Shown: in pieces, positions 6,678-16,465 of the stretch
Layout: each line of letters starts with the position of its first letter
Numbering within the stretch: position 1 is the stretch's first letter
Source of the DNA: a virus
Strand: one strand, 5' to 3'
Virus record (IMG/VR): IMGVR_UViG_3300005663_000198
Coordinates: 1-23,720 of that record
Length of the DNA: 23,720 nucleotides
Program-made: the position numbers and the translations under genes
Notes under the pieces: model-generated
Seen by the model: only the letters and a program-made list of their open reading frames with translations
The model's database searches: none
What the model was told of the DNA's origin: nothing

Positions 6678-7332
6678 TATACTGCCCCGCTTTCTTTGGT
6701 TTTTGTGGCCCGGTATGAACCGCCGTATGCTCAGTTGGTATTAGGAACTTGATATTCCCAATCTCATAATGTTTATTGTTATCAATTCGATGTATATACA
6801 AGCCCTTGATTTGGTCGATATCGGTAATCCCCAGTTCATTTGTTACGTGGTTTATGAAATCCTCAGAAGACCCAAATTTATTTTCAATGCCGCGAGCACC
6901 ATAATTCTTAAAGGATCTGCAATTGGGGTTATTACACCGCTGGTTCATACCCCCGAATATGTGTCCAAGGTGGCCCCTAAGTGTAGCCCGATAATTCTTC
7001 ACCGAGAGGCGACGTACTTTACGACTTTCGGGTGTGGGTTGGCGTTTTCTACTTCGCTGTAAGCATTTCTCCCGGTTTTTTTCGTAGTATTTCTTATCCC
7101 TCCGACGATGTCCTTCTCGACCTTTTTCTGTGGCCAGAGATTTCCTATTCGCCTGATGTATTACTTCTCGGCCATGTTCTGTCGCTCGGTATTCTTTGCG
7201 TTGTTGCCTTTTACACCCCCGACATTGCCGAGCCAGTCCATCTTTGGCTGACAGATCTTCGCCGAACCCACTCAACGGGAGATCCCTCTGGCATCCCCCA
7301 CAATATTTAGTTGTCTCTGTTTCCATTTTCAT
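6670..7332 (-). CDS. HNH homing endonuclease D
   Basis: A 220-aa family member. The N-terminus METETTKYCGGCQRDLPL carries the zinc ribbon (C-G-G-C ... C-R-G-C). A long basic linker follows, then RCNNP, YGARGI and the segment HRIDNNKHYEIGNIKF. The variants YGARGI and NNKHYE differ from the consensus YGGRGI and NDGHYE, so activity is uncertain. It sits about 107 bases after the primase stop and its own stop overlaps the next start (TAATGAGTAA). The N-terminus closely matches the decayed copy at 22132-22227. Confidence 0.88.
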   Translation of the reverse strand: MKMETETTKYCGGCQRDLPLSGFGEDLSAKDGLARQCRGCKRQQRKEYRATEHGREVIHQANRKSLATEKGREGHRRRDKKYYEKNREKCLQRSRKRQPTPESRKVRRLSVKNYRATLRGHLGHIFGGMNQRCNNPNCRSFKNYGARGIENKFGSSEDFINHVTNELGITDIDQIKGLYIHRIDNNKHYEIGNIKFLIPTEHTAVHTGPQKPKKAGQYNE

Positions 7333-7438
7333 TCCTTAGCCCGCCCCCCGAATTAAATTCTGCCATCCAAGAGGTCCAACAGGAGGGTACCGGGCCGGAT
7401 CAGGAAACCCAGTACCTCCCGCGGACAATATAGTTTAG

Positions 7439-9724
7439 TTAGAGATATAGCCTTTTTGCTGTTTCTTTGATCTGTAGCCCAGTATAGGCCCGTACACGTT
7501 CGCCACCTATGTATGGTCGGGCGTGACCTATAGATGATGGTAACCTTTGTCCGAAGCGTGTATTTGTTCCGGGATTTTGGCCCCCCTCATTGCACCAACC
7601 TTTCCAAATACTGAATAATATATGCTTGGGAATAATATCATCATTCGCACCAGAAATAACACAACACTCCGACATAAATCCTAACACGGGGTTTGTGACA
7701 TCGCGGAATAGTTCGAACTCTTTTTCTGAGGACTCAGGGACCGTAAATTTATCATGCTCTCTTAATCTCCGCAAACCTTCTAAGGCCCATGGTATTAATT
7801 TATGGGCCGATTTTGCCATTTGATTTTTCAATCTGGGATCTACGCGGTCAGCGTAACAGTTTGGATAAGATAAGATATTTAAACGAGATTCCAATGCCCC
7901 GGCACTGTCTGAAATTTCAGGCATAAGGTTAACCGCCATAGTAAATTTACAAGTTAGTTGGACACCGCTTCGGACCTTTTTAAATTTAGCATTAACATCG
8001 ACTACATCACCACCGATTACTTGTAATAATTTTTCTAAGGCTCGATTAGTGTTACCTCGTGACCCCTCTTTATTCGTGTCTGGTAAGAAAGCCGCTGCTT
8101 TTCCTACTAATGGGGCGTACCCAAAATCGGTAGCTAACATCGCTAGATCTGTCGATGTTATTTGTTTAGTCCCGAGCATTGTTTCTAGGATTTTGAGTGT
8201 CGTCCCTTTCCCCGATCTTTTCTTCCCCCGGAGCAACAGCATTTTTTCATACCGCGTATTAGAGGATAGGTGGTACCCGAACCATTCTTGGAGTAGATCA
8301 ATACAATCCTGTTGATTATTAAAAAGCCTCTGGAAGTAATCTAAAATATCGTCAGCTTTAGATGATGGATCGAAGTCGTAAGGGATTGCATTCAAGCAGA
8401 AGTATCGAGGATTAGGTTCTAAGAAGTATTGTTCCCCTTTAAAATATTTTTTGAGGTCGATGATTCCGTTCCGGAACACCAGACATTCTTGTGGGTTCGG
8501 ACCTTTATGCCCGTCTAGCCATTGTGGGGGTTCCCCAGTAATAGCCGTCCACGAACTAAAAGCATCTATCACATATGAAACCATACGACTGTCAGGCCGG
8601 AACTGTGGATAAATAATTTCACCTTTAGCCGCTACCTTTTTATAGGTTTTATCTCTGAGGTAAGCATATATTTGTCCTCTCAAAGTGTCGTCATCCACTT
8701 CTACATAACGCCCCTCTTTGAAGAACCATCGTGTTTTGTTGAGGTTGCGGAGAGTTAGGGTTTTACCATGGGAATATTGGTCAGCCAAAAATGCTTCCGC
8801 AATAGTCATAGGACTATCATCCTCTAAAACATCTGTGGGAGTTGTGTCATTCCCGTGTTCTTTAATATATGCGAGTAATGACTCGTGTGTGAGCCCACCC
8901 CGCTGAAACCATTTACGTAGATCTTTGATCCCTTCGGGTGGTAATAGTCTCTGGGTTAAAGAACAGCTAGATCGGAGAGTATGAAATGTTTGTTCCATTC
9001 CTGTAACCCCTACACCACCATCGTTCTCACCGATCACTACTACCTCCCGGCCTTGTGTTAATTCGGCGAGGGATTTTATTTTGGCTGTCGCGGAGGGTTT
9101 ACCGATTGCTGTGAACCCCAAATCAAAGGCCGTTGCTACGTCTGTGAATCCTTCGACCACTAGGATGGAGGAGTCGAAGGACTTAAACACCGCTTGATTA
9201 TTTTTATCAATACGTCCGGTTTCTTTTCGGATGTGTAACCACCCACCCCCGGTTTCTTTTTCGGCCCCCTCGGAGATGAATCCACAAATAACCGCGGATG
9301 GATCATATGGGTTTTCGGCTGAGACCAAGCAATAATGGTTTCCTTTACAGATTGGACAATCAAAGTCCGTTCCATCTGTGTGGCACCAGTTATGTTTACC
9401 GGGAGCGTATTTCTTTTCTCCTATTTCATATTCCGGGTTTAAGATGTAGGTTAATCCACGTTTAGAACCCTTGGCCATTATTTTTTTACCAGAGGAAAAT
9501 CGTTCCACCAGTCCTATGATCTCCCCGGTTTCGTCACGTTCTGGGGAAATCCATGATTGGTGTATCGGATTGAATCCAATACCGATTGCTGTTAGGGCTT
9601 TTGTTGAGACCCCCAAATCCTCGGCGAGTTCGACCAACATTGCAGGGTATACGTTTCTAGTATACTGTTCGAATTGTTCGGCGAAAGTAAAATCCGCCGA
9701 AGGTGTATCTTGTCCACTACTCAT
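7439..9724 (-). CDS. Primase-helicase, TOPRIM + D5_N + SF3 (P4/D5 type)
   Basis: A 761-aa replication protein making RNA primers and unwinding DNA at the fork or origin. Residues 114-132 hold a zinc cluster (C114, C123, C126, C132). A TOPRIM-like fold follows with VVEGFTD (E191) and GENDGG (232-237). A D5_N-type region spans about 310-480. The SF3 helicase has Walker A GKKRSGKGTT (500-509), a Walker B-like AAAFLPD (543-549) and the conserved NLMPE segment (599-603) before an arginine-finger candidate (R614). A winged-helix C-terminus is probable. AAGGA precedes the ATG by about 9 bases, and a TATAAT-like box lies at 9783-9788 (minus strand). SF3 helicases often recognise an origin; the 5160-5870 repeats are a candidate. 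Confidence 0.93.
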   Translation of the reverse strand: MSSGQDTPSADFTFAEQFEQYTRNVYPAMLVELAEDLGVSTKALTAIGIGFNPIHQSWISPERDETGEIIGLVERFSSGKKIMAKGSKRGLTYILNPEYEIGEKKYAPGKHNWCHTDGTDFDCPICKGNHYCLVSAENPYDPSAVICGFISEGAEKETGGGWLHIRKETGRIDKNNQAVFKSFDSSILVVEGFTDVATAFDLGFTAIGKPSATAKIKSLAELTQGREVVVIGENDGGVGVTGMEQTFHTLRSSCSLTQRLLPPEGIKDLRKWFQRGGLTHESLLAYIKEHGNDTTPTDVLEDDSPMTIAEAFLADQYSHGKTLTLRNLNKTRWFFKEGRYVEVDDDTLRGQIYAYLRDKTYKKVAAKGEIIYPQFRPDSRMVSYVIDAFSSWTAITGEPPQWLDGHKGPNPQECLVFRNGIIDLKKYFKGEQYFLEPNPRYFCLNAIPYDFDPSSKADDILDYFQRLFNNQQDCIDLLQEWFGYHLSSNTRYEKMLLLRGKKRSGKGTTLKILETMLGTKQITSTDLAMLATDFGYAPLVGKAAAFLPDTNKEGSRGNTNRALEKLLQVIGGDVVDVNAKFKKVRSGVQLTCKFTMAVNLMPEISDSAGALESRLNILSYPNCYADRVDPRLKNQMAKSAHKLIPWALEGLRRLREHDKFTVPESSEKEFELFRDVTNPVLGFMSECCVISGANDDIIPKHILFSIWKGWCNEGGQNPGTNTRFGQRLPSSIGHARPYIGGERVRAYTGLQIKETAKRLYL

Positions 9725-9964
9725 TTTTCTGATCCTTAAAAATTAGTTAGCTACTAACTGTTTCCCCCTGTATTTCTGTACTATTATATATTCCAGACCT
9801 TTAAAATCCCTAATTAAAAAAGCCCTATTCCATATCTATATATCGGGTATCAGTCGGTTTATTCAAATCAAATCCTCCCGGACTATCGTGGTTATCGGGC
9901 TAGAAATCCCTAACCCCTTTATGTGGTATAGTTTACTGCTCGAATTTTTTTTTATTTATTTCCA
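9725..9964. other. Leader region of primase gene
   Basis: 240 bases, AT-rich, between the 95-aa helical protein and the primase. On the minus strand a TATAAT hexamer (9783-9788) could be a -10 box, but the -35 is poor. This is the largest gap inside the leftward structural-replication block, so a promoter here is plausible. Confidence 0.35.
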
Positions 9965-10252
9965 TCATTCCAATCCGAGCCTCAATCGACGCTCAAATGT
10001 TTTGCGTAACTTAGAGGCATTAAAAGTGTGCTTTCTATGGAGTTCGGTCATGCCGCTTTGGAACTCTGCGTCAGTTATATAAGCAATTTCCAACGCCCGT
10101 TTGTCCCTTTCATATTCTTGGCTGGCCGCCTCCATTTCGGCGTTGAAGTTCTGTGTAATCCGTTGTATCAATTTGCCTTCCGGAGTAGTTGGATTAACCT
10201 TTTCAAAAGCATCATCCCATAATTTATCTTCTGTCTTGTCTTTACCGAACAT
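9965..10252 (-). CDS. Small helical protein, paralog of 14665-14940
   Basis: A 95-aa, probably all-helical protein. Residues about 34-92 carry a motif shared with the 91-aa protein and the N-terminus of the 292-aa protein: Q-N-F-N-A-E-M-x-A-A-S-Q-E-Y, then a LHRKH segment, then a basic tail (FERRLRLGL). It begins 24 bases after the 1444-aa gene, so it belongs to the ejection-protein block. A charged helical hairpin could pack on the large protein, act as a chaperone or be a virion component. No known family recognised. Confidence 0.8.
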   Translation of the reverse strand: MFGKDKTEDKLWDDAFEKVNPTTPEGKLIQRITQNFNAEMEAASQEYERDKRALEIAYITDAEFQSGMTELHRKHTFNASKLRKTFERRLRLGLE

Positions 10253-10275
10253 AGCGTCATACCCCCACTTTCAAA

Positions 10276-13200
10276 TTACCTCGGTAGTTTCCGTGTTCGC
10301 GGGGCCGTACGTTTTTGCAATCTACGCTTTCGACCAACCGGAGCCGTGGCTTCCTCACCTTGACTCAACGTCCATTCGGAATATATTAGTCTTCGATAAT
10401 CATCGGTCTCATTCTGTGCGAGGTCGTATACTCCCTCTACTGTTCTTATAGCTTGGGCAGGAATACGTCCTGTGAGAGCACCAGTGGCTTTGACGCCGTG
10501 TTTGACAACATTACCAATGTCTCCCCGGAATCCAGCCGTTATAGTTTTTTCCAGTTCCGATGGCCCTATTTCAACGATTGTACTTCCAGTAAATCCTCGG
10601 ACTGCGTTATTAATTATTCGCCCAACTAAGAATGGGGTTCCAAGTGGATACAGGGCTAAGTCCGCGACAACATCTTTCCAGTCCTCCGGGGGTCCGCCGC
10701 GTCCTATCATACCAAATAATAGGGCGGGTATCACGTATGAGAATGTGGCACGATACATCGCAATTTTTTTACTTATCTTCCCGGCTTTTAAACTCCCGGC
10801 TATATCGTGGGTCCAAAAATTATAATTCTGATTCATTTGGTTTTGGAACGTTGAAAGTATTTTTTCTAGCGGCCCACCTCGGAAGAAATCGGGAAGATCC
10901 CGGGCGTTACCCATCGGCTGAGTTTTGCTTATGCCGTCGTCTGCGAAGGCTACAGCCGCCTCTTCTGACATATGCCGGTCTAAAGCCACATCATATAGAG
11001 ACCTCCATGCGAGAACGGTGGTGTGTCTATCCATCCATCGAATCCAACCCATGGCTTTTTGGGAATAAACTTTCTTCCCCATAATACGTTTTCGCATTGC
11101 CGGAAGATCATTGAGCATATAAGCTATTCTATCGAAAATACGAGCTCTCATCATAATAGATTTACTCATAACTTCATTTTCCATTGGCCGAACGTTACCC
11201 CAATCCATTGCACTTTTTGGTATGTTCGACAGTACATGTTTCATCATCAGGGGATCAATCGCTATCGCGTTCCCTAATGAAAGTACTTGTCGCATCACAG
11301 AAGGTATATTGTAACCAATCGCATAGACTATCGCATTACGACGAAGACCTGTAAGCATTTTACCAGTCCAACTACTAACCTCTGAGGATTGTCCTTTTGT
11401 GGTATCCTTCATCCATTTGTGGAGGATCTTCACGCCATACCCATTGGTAGCTTTATTGAGTGTATGGCGGTAATCCCTATTGTTTAAAAGATTCTGGACT
11501 TCGTTTACCGCGGGGGCCATATTAATAAATCGCTCTACACGAGCATTATTATAAAGGTATGACTGAAAGAAATCTGTCTCGACGGAGCCAGTGGCCGTAG
11601 GTACACGCTCTTGGGTCTCCGAAATCTCTATAGGGGTTTTGGAGATACCCGCTTGGTTTTCTAATTCGGTGAGGAAATCAAATTGTAGATCGAGGTCTTT
11701 ACTTTCCCTCGGAGTATATAATGGGAAATAGTTATCCGCCGGAGTTAGTTTTCGCCCCAACGCAATAATAGCAGCTTGATTCGCCCGGGGATATTGTTCT
11801 CGCATTTGTTCGAGTGCCCAATCTCCGAGTTGTTTTTCTTCCTCGGTAACAGAATCCAATATTGCTTTCAATGCTTCTTCTGAATTACCAAAAGAACCGA
11901 GGTTACCGCGTTTAAGACGACGCAGACCATCTTTGTTTTGTGCAAGAACATAGTAACCGATACGGTCTGCCGGAGATAACGAGATCTTATCCTTAAACTG
12001 TGGATCAGTAACGGGAGTTTGCTTCCCAGTCAGCAATTGTTTCATCACTTTAGGCCCAAAAGTCTGTTGCATGAACTCTTGAAGATCACCGAGACGTTGA
12101 TTAATAGCGTTGTCGGCTTGCATAGAAGCTTGGTTCATCGGTAAGAAAATACGATTCCAGTTTGGCCCTTTCTCGTGACCATCTAACCACTCAAGCATAC
12201 GTGCTACACGGATCTGACCAAGATGCCACCCGGTCACTTGGCGTTTAGTTTTCTGCCAATACTTTTTCAGTAACTTATTTTCTTTTTTCCCCTGTATTTC
12301 CTCTTTAGGAGTTTCGATTTTTTGTGTTTCGCGAATCGTTTCGGTCATTTCTTCGACGGCCACCTGAACTTTACCAAGAAAAGCTAATTCTTCCATGCTA
12401 AATATCTTAGAATTAACGTCACCGGTTACATTATTTTTAAACTGTACCGTTGCCATTCCACGTTTTGCATTAACTTGGATAACCTCACCCACAACCTCAT
12501 GACCTTTGGCATCCCTATAACCTTTGGGGGTAACTCTATCCCCTTCGCGGAACGTGGGCTGATGTTTTTCCATGGCATCGATTAATTTCTTCGCTTCACC
12601 ATATGTTAAATTCCTACGAGAAGTCTTGCCAGTTGTGCCTTTGGCTAATCGACGGAATGCAGGTTTAACTTTTCCTTTTTTATCTATAAGCCCGAGCCGT
12701 TTCCCTAATATAGTAATTCGTGCTTTTTGCCCATTCGTCGACCTATCATATTTTAAGGCCCCCTTCGGACCGGAGTTCAATTTCTTGAGAAGCCTTACGG
12801 CCTTCCTATCTGCGTTCTTATCATAGGTATCAAAATGTTCAATAATACGCCCGGTCTCTTTATCCTGAATCTGTAAACCGGATTGAGTTTCCACCAGAGT
12901 ATATGGTGCCCTCGATGGGGTTGTGCCCTCTTCGGTTTGCTGTATTGGTCCCGGAATATCTTCTGTACTCTGAGCTTCCTCAAGAGCTTTCTTATCTCCA
13001 CGTCTCGCAATATCCATTATAGTTTCGCTGGAAACACTAGATGTAATCGGAGCGATAGGATGTTCGGTCCCTTCTGGATCTGCGGGAGCTACAGATATGT
13101 TTTCATATCCCGGATGCTTCCTCAGAGTCTTCACTGCGTCCTCGAAGTAGCTTATATGGCCCTTATCGATCTTCGCAATTTCGGTTTGGATCTTGAGGAT

Positions 13201-14610
13201 CTTTTTTAATTTGTCTCTTGAGGGGGACTCAAGAAACGAGTCTGCCAAAACACTGAACTTATCTAACAGCGGTAGTATCTTGTTACCCTCTACTAAAGTA
13301 TTAGGATTCTTCAGAGTATGCTCCGCCACCAGATCCATTTGTTTTCTTATTTTACTGAGGGCAACTTCGACACCGGCTCGTGTCCGATTCGCTTGTCTTT
13401 TAAACTTAGGGTTCGTACCCATTTCGAGAAGATTATCTAACCCACCTTGAATCCCCGTCATCCTTTGAATAATCTGAGGCATATACCCTTTTTCCAAGAT
13501 CGTTATATCCCGAGCCAATTCTTCCGGAGAAGAATCTTTACCTACTGGACGACGAGGAGTATCGGGGACTTCCATCGAAACCCCAGCACGCGGCCCAACA
13601 CCGGCTCTACGAACAACTCCCCCAAATCCCGCACTCGCGGGGCCACCCATAAGAAAACCGGCAGTCACATTATCAAGCCAGTTGTCAAAGACATGGGCGA
13701 TACCTTCTTTTAATGCATTAGGTATGGATTTCCAATCTTTAACATTGTATCCAAAGTTAGTGATAATATTTTCACCCATACCTTGAACCCATTCTTGGAA
13801 TGATTCTTTTGAACCGCCGATCATAAAACGTCGAAGGGCAGATTTTGCAGACCCTTTTATAATACCATCTAGTGGCCCGAATGCAAGTTCAGTAGTGGCT
13901 TCCCATGCTCCGGCCAATAGGCCAAGATTTTGGGCTACGTTTTGGCTTACATCGTTATCAATAAGATCAGTGTATGTACCACTCCCGCCAAGAGTTCCCA
14001 TCACAATTGCACCTACAGTTGGATTCTTTGTTATGATACCTGCCGCAATACCCGCTGCGAATGAACCTGAACTCTCGATTGCCCCGGTTAAGGCCCGAGT
14101 AACAGGAGCGTGTTTCCATCCTTCCATACCAGCCGCCTGAATTTCTCTATATTCTTTACTGGCGGCATCTATGCCAGTATTTGCCATATCAACCCAACCT
14201 TGTGAAACTGTCTCCCCAACTCGCCGCACAAATCCTCTTGCGGCTTCTTCCATTCGGCTATGCCATTCAGGTTGAATTTTTTTCCATAGCTTGGGATATC
14301 CTGCAAGGGTAGATATAGTCCAACTCTTCTCTGCCCTAAAATTAGCCATATACTGCATGACGTCGCCGACACTTTTTGCAAGATACTGGGGCATACGGAG
14401 GGCCGCTTTACCTATTTCTTTCGCGCTCTCGCCCGCGGTAAGTTCCGGTAGTGCTCTACGGGGTTGTACTTCTCCCATCACTACATCGAGCACTTGGTCC
14501 CACCCCCCATCATCTTTTTCAAGCCCAAGTTCAGATTCAGGTTTAGATTCAGGGGACTGTCCCCCCTCTATCACCATGTCAATCACTTGATCCCAGTTTT
14601 GCTCCGGCAT
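10276..14610 (-). CDS. 1444-aa internal virion / ejection protein (large polyvalent type)
   Basis: By size, composition and position after the tail-tube and small ejection genes, this is probably a virion protein injected with the DNA, like the large ejectosome proteins of podoviruses. Residues 5-17 and 36-48 are a repeated WDQV[IL]D motif. A Gly/Ala-rich hydrophobic segment at about 175-212 could insert in membrane. A Ser/Thr/Pro and charged middle follows. A KOW/SH3-like strand-rich patch lies at about 683-740 (FREGDRVTPKGYRD, GEVIQV), then a long helical region. The C-terminal quarter has hydrophobic helices (YVIPALLFGMIGRGG) and a very basic end. I see no lysozyme or protease motif. Confidence 0.8.
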   Translation of the reverse strand: MPEQNWDQVIDMVIEGGQSPESKPESELGLEKDDGGWDQVLDVVMGEVQPRRALPELTAGESAKEIGKAALRMPQYLAKSVGDVMQYMANFRAEKSWTISTLAGYPKLWKKIQPEWHSRMEEAARGFVRRVGETVSQGWVDMANTGIDAASKEYREIQAAGMEGWKHAPVTRALTGAIESSGSFAAGIAAGIITKNPTVGAIVMGTLGGSGTYTDLIDNDVSQNVAQNLGLLAGAWEATTELAFGPLDGIIKGSAKSALRRFMIGGSKESFQEWVQGMGENIITNFGYNVKDWKSIPNALKEGIAHVFDNWLDNVTAGFLMGGPASAGFGGVVRRAGVGPRAGVSMEVPDTPRRPVGKDSSPEELARDITILEKGYMPQIIQRMTGIQGGLDNLLEMGTNPKFKRQANRTRAGVEVALSKIRKQMDLVAEHTLKNPNTLVEGNKILPLLDKFSVLADSFLESPSRDKLKKILKIQTEIAKIDKGHISYFEDAVKTLRKHPGYENISVAPADPEGTEHPIAPITSSVSSETIMDIARRGDKKALEEAQSTEDIPGPIQQTEEGTTPSRAPYTLVETQSGLQIQDKETGRIIEHFDTYDKNADRKAVRLLKKLNSGPKGALKYDRSTNGQKARITILGKRLGLIDKKGKVKPAFRRLAKGTTGKTSRRNLTYGEAKKLIDAMEKHQPTFREGDRVTPKGYRDAKGHEVVGEVIQVNAKRGMATVQFKNNVTGDVNSKIFSMEELAFLGKVQVAVEEMTETIRETQKIETPKEEIQGKKENKLLKKYWQKTKRQVTGWHLGQIRVARMLEWLDGHEKGPNWNRIFLPMNQASMQADNAINQRLGDLQEFMQQTFGPKVMKQLLTGKQTPVTDPQFKDKISLSPADRIGYYVLAQNKDGLRRLKRGNLGSFGNSEEALKAILDSVTEEEKQLGDWALEQMREQYPRANQAAIIALGRKLTPADNYFPLYTPRESKDLDLQFDFLTELENQAGISKTPIEISETQERVPTATGSVETDFFQSYLYNNARVERFINMAPAVNEVQNLLNNRDYRHTLNKATNGYGVKILHKWMKDTTKGQSSEVSSWTGKMLTGLRRNAIVYAIGYNIPSVMRQVLSLGNAIAIDPLMMKHVLSNIPKSAMDWGNVRPMENEVMSKSIMMRARIFDRIAYMLNDLPAMRKRIMGKKVYSQKAMGWIRWMDRHTTVLAWRSLYDVALDRHMSEEAAVAFADDGISKTQPMGNARDLPDFFRGGPLEKILSTFQNQMNQNYNFWTHDIAGSLKAGKISKKIAMYRATFSYVIPALLFGMIGRGGPPEDWKDVVADLALYPLGTPFLVGRIINNAVRGFTGSTIVEIGPSELEKTITAGFRGDIGNVVKHGVKATGALTGRIPAQAIRTVEGVYDLAQNETDDYRRLIYSEWTLSQGEEATAPVGRKRRLQKRTAPRTRKLPR

Positions 14611-14664
14611 TATACCATCACCACTTTCATTCTGTTTTATTTTTTGTTATTATAATAAGTGTTA

Positions 14665-14940
14665 TTAACCTAAACCTAATTGAAGCCGGCGATCAAAATC
14701 CCGACGCAATCCAAATGCATTCAACGAATGTTTTTCATGAAGCTGGACCATTCTGTCTTGGAATTCTTCATCGGGCATATATGCTACCTCTAATGCAAGC
14801 TTATCAGTTTCATATTCTTCGCTGGCAATCTTCATTGTAGCATTAAAGTTCTGTGTGATCCGTAGGGCTGTGGCATCGACTGCCTTGAAAGCTAGATTCC
14901 ATTTCAGTTCTTCCTCTGCATTATTGTCAATGTTATCCAT
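14665..14940 (-). CDS. Small helical protein, paralog of 9965-10252
   Basis: A 91-aa protein with an acidic N-terminus. Residues about 30-88 hold the shared helical motif (QNFNATMKIASEEY ... VQLHEKH ... RRDFDRRLQLGLG). Its closest relative here is the 95-aa protein at the other end of the 1444-aa gene; both end in R-R-L-x-L-G-L. The ATG directly follows the stop of the 292-aa gene (TAATATG), so the two are coupled. It is probably structural or an assembly partner of the neighbouring ejection proteins. Confidence 0.82.
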   Translation of the reverse strand: MDNIDNNAEEELKWNLAFKAVDATALRITQNFNATMKIASEEYETDKLALEVAYMPDEEFQDRMVQLHEKHSLNAFGLRRDFDRRLQLGLG

Positions 14941-14941
14941 A

Positions 14942-15820
14942 TTATTCTATCCCTCCAAAAATTTGTATGGCAAGTTCTTTAATACGTTCTCTACTGGCAC
15001 CCTCTCCAAGTTGAGCCACGGCCTGTTGAACAGCTTTTTCCTGCGTCATCTTATAGCCCGGAGTTTCAAGCCGTTCACGTTCTCTACCATCAGGTTCAGC
15101 CTCCCCTAATGGAATAACATTCCGTTTCCCCCCAACACCCGGAGTCTGTTGTACGCGAGGACCCATTGCCATCGCCCGGGATAACTGATTCACTTTACGC
15201 TGTTGCGGATTCATCTGGGTTAAAAGGGAATATTCATACTGATCGAACTCTGTTATTGTCTGTTTAACAGCTTCAATCTGTTGGACTTCAAGCTCTGTTG
15301 CTTCTCTGCCCCAGCGAGAAACCTCTCCTCTTTTTCTACCTTTTGTGTGAACCGCTTCAACCTGACGCCACTTCCCCTTACGGAAATCCCATTGATCGTT
15401 CATCTGCACTAATCGTTCCCGTTCTTGGATAAGGTTACGATGCTCGGCCCAATAATCAGGCTTCTTTCGCTGAGGCACATCATAACCAGAAATTTCATAT
15501 TGTTCTTGCTTTGCCTGTTCAGGGGTTATGGTCCCCGCGGCACCAAGTTTTTCATACTGCTGGATCATTGTCATTCGCTGATTCCAATCCCGCTTCATTT
15601 TGAGGGCTTTCACCGAATGTTTCCCATGGAGTACGGACATCTTATTATATTTCTGTTCCTTGGTAAGATATTGTCGACTCAACGCATTCATACCAAGTTT
15701 ATATTCCTGACTAGCGGCGGCCATTTCATCGTGAAATTGCTGTTCTGCCTGTTGGGCCATCGGCCCACTAGGAGTTTCCAAGCTCATAGCTTGTACTCTA
15801 TTATATTTTGGTCTCGCCAT
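14942..15820 (-). CDS. 292-aa virion/ejection protein with shared helical domain
   Basis: A 292-aa Gln/Arg/Glu-rich, mostly helical protein. The ribosome-binding site GAGGAG precedes the ATG by 9-10 bases. Residues about 25-85 carry the helical motif found in the two small paralogs (FHDEMAAASQEY ... SVLHGKH ... KMKRDW). The rest is low in hydrophobics, with probable coiled coil around 130-210 (RNLIQERERLVQM; ELEVQQIEAVKQTITEF). The position between the 206-aa and 1444-aa proteins parallels the middle ejection protein of podoviruses. Function inferred from context only. Confidence 0.75.
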   Translation of the reverse strand: MARPKYNRVQAMSLETPSGPMAQQAEQQFHDEMAAASQEYKLGMNALSRQYLTKEQKYNKMSVLHGKHSVKALKMKRDWNQRMTMIQQYEKLGAAGTITPEQAKQEQYEISGYDVPQRKKPDYWAEHRNLIQERERLVQMNDQWDFRKGKWRQVEAVHTKGRKRGEVSRWGREATELEVQQIEAVKQTITEFDQYEYSLLTQMNPQQRKVNQLSRAMAMGPRVQQTPGVGGKRNVIPLGEAEPDGRERERLETPGYKMTQEKAVQQAVAQLGEGASRERIKELAIQIFGGIE

Positions 15821-15837
15821 GTTATTCTTTCTCCTCT

Positions 15838-16443
15838 TTAGTATTGGTAAGGATTATAAAAACTAGGTTGACTCGTCGAAGGTGCAGAAGGTGCTTGAGT
15901 CTGCCATGAAGGGGTTGTCATCTTAGCCCATCTCGCCGCCGAAGCCGTTCTTTCCGCGGCCCGTAGTGCACTCTGGGCGGTCGATGCTTGTAGATTTGCC
16001 GCGTATCTCTGAGCCTCTATATTCGCTTGGGAGGTAACCATTTGCCCTATGTCACCCATACTCGCAGTCCCCGGATCGTAGCTTGCATACATTTGACCTA
16101 AAGAACCGAGTGCTCCACCAAGACGTTCCATACGGACATCCTCGCCTCGCAAACGTGCGGGCATCCCAATCTCTTCTTCATAAGTCTGTTGTAAATGCAT
16201 TGGCATTGTCGTACCAGCAAGACCAGCACTTACAATATTTTGCATACCACTCGCAACGGCTCTCTTCTCCCCACGGCCTATCATCGCCTCAACACTCTTT
16301 CCGTATTCCCCACCGGGCTTAAATATATCGGCGTAACTCTGTAATGACCCTACACCAGTTTGGAACGCTGTCTCTTTTTGTGCTCGACCCGCAGTGTAGT
16401 CTTGGTACATCGTGCTCAGCCACTCTGAAATATTACTTGCCAT
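15838..16443 (-). CDS. 201-aa ejection-type internal virion protein
   Basis: The start was chosen at the ATG at 16443 (MASNISEWL) with AAAGGG about 7 bases upstream; an ATG at 16458 would add five residues. The Ala/Gln/Met-rich sequence with QANIEAQRYAANLQASTAQS near residues 145-165 is typical of small podoviral DNA-ejection or internal core proteins. The Ser/Pro/Gln-rich tail ends in YNPYQY. It lies directly downstream of HNH E and 18 bases before the 292-aa gene, heading the ejection block. Assignment by composition and order, not by a specific motif. Confidence 0.7.
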   Translation of the reverse strand: MASNISEWLSTMYQDYTAGRAQKETAFQTGVGSLQSYADIFKPGGEYGKSVEAMIGRGEKRAVASGMQNIVSAGLAGTTMPMHLQQTYEEEIGMPARLRGEDVRMERLGGALGSLGQMYASYDPGTASMGDIGQMVTSQANIEAQRYAANLQASTAQSALRAAERTASAARWAKMTTPSWQTQAPSAPSTSQPSFYNPYQY

Positions 16444-16465
16444 TATAATCCCTTTCAAACTATGT

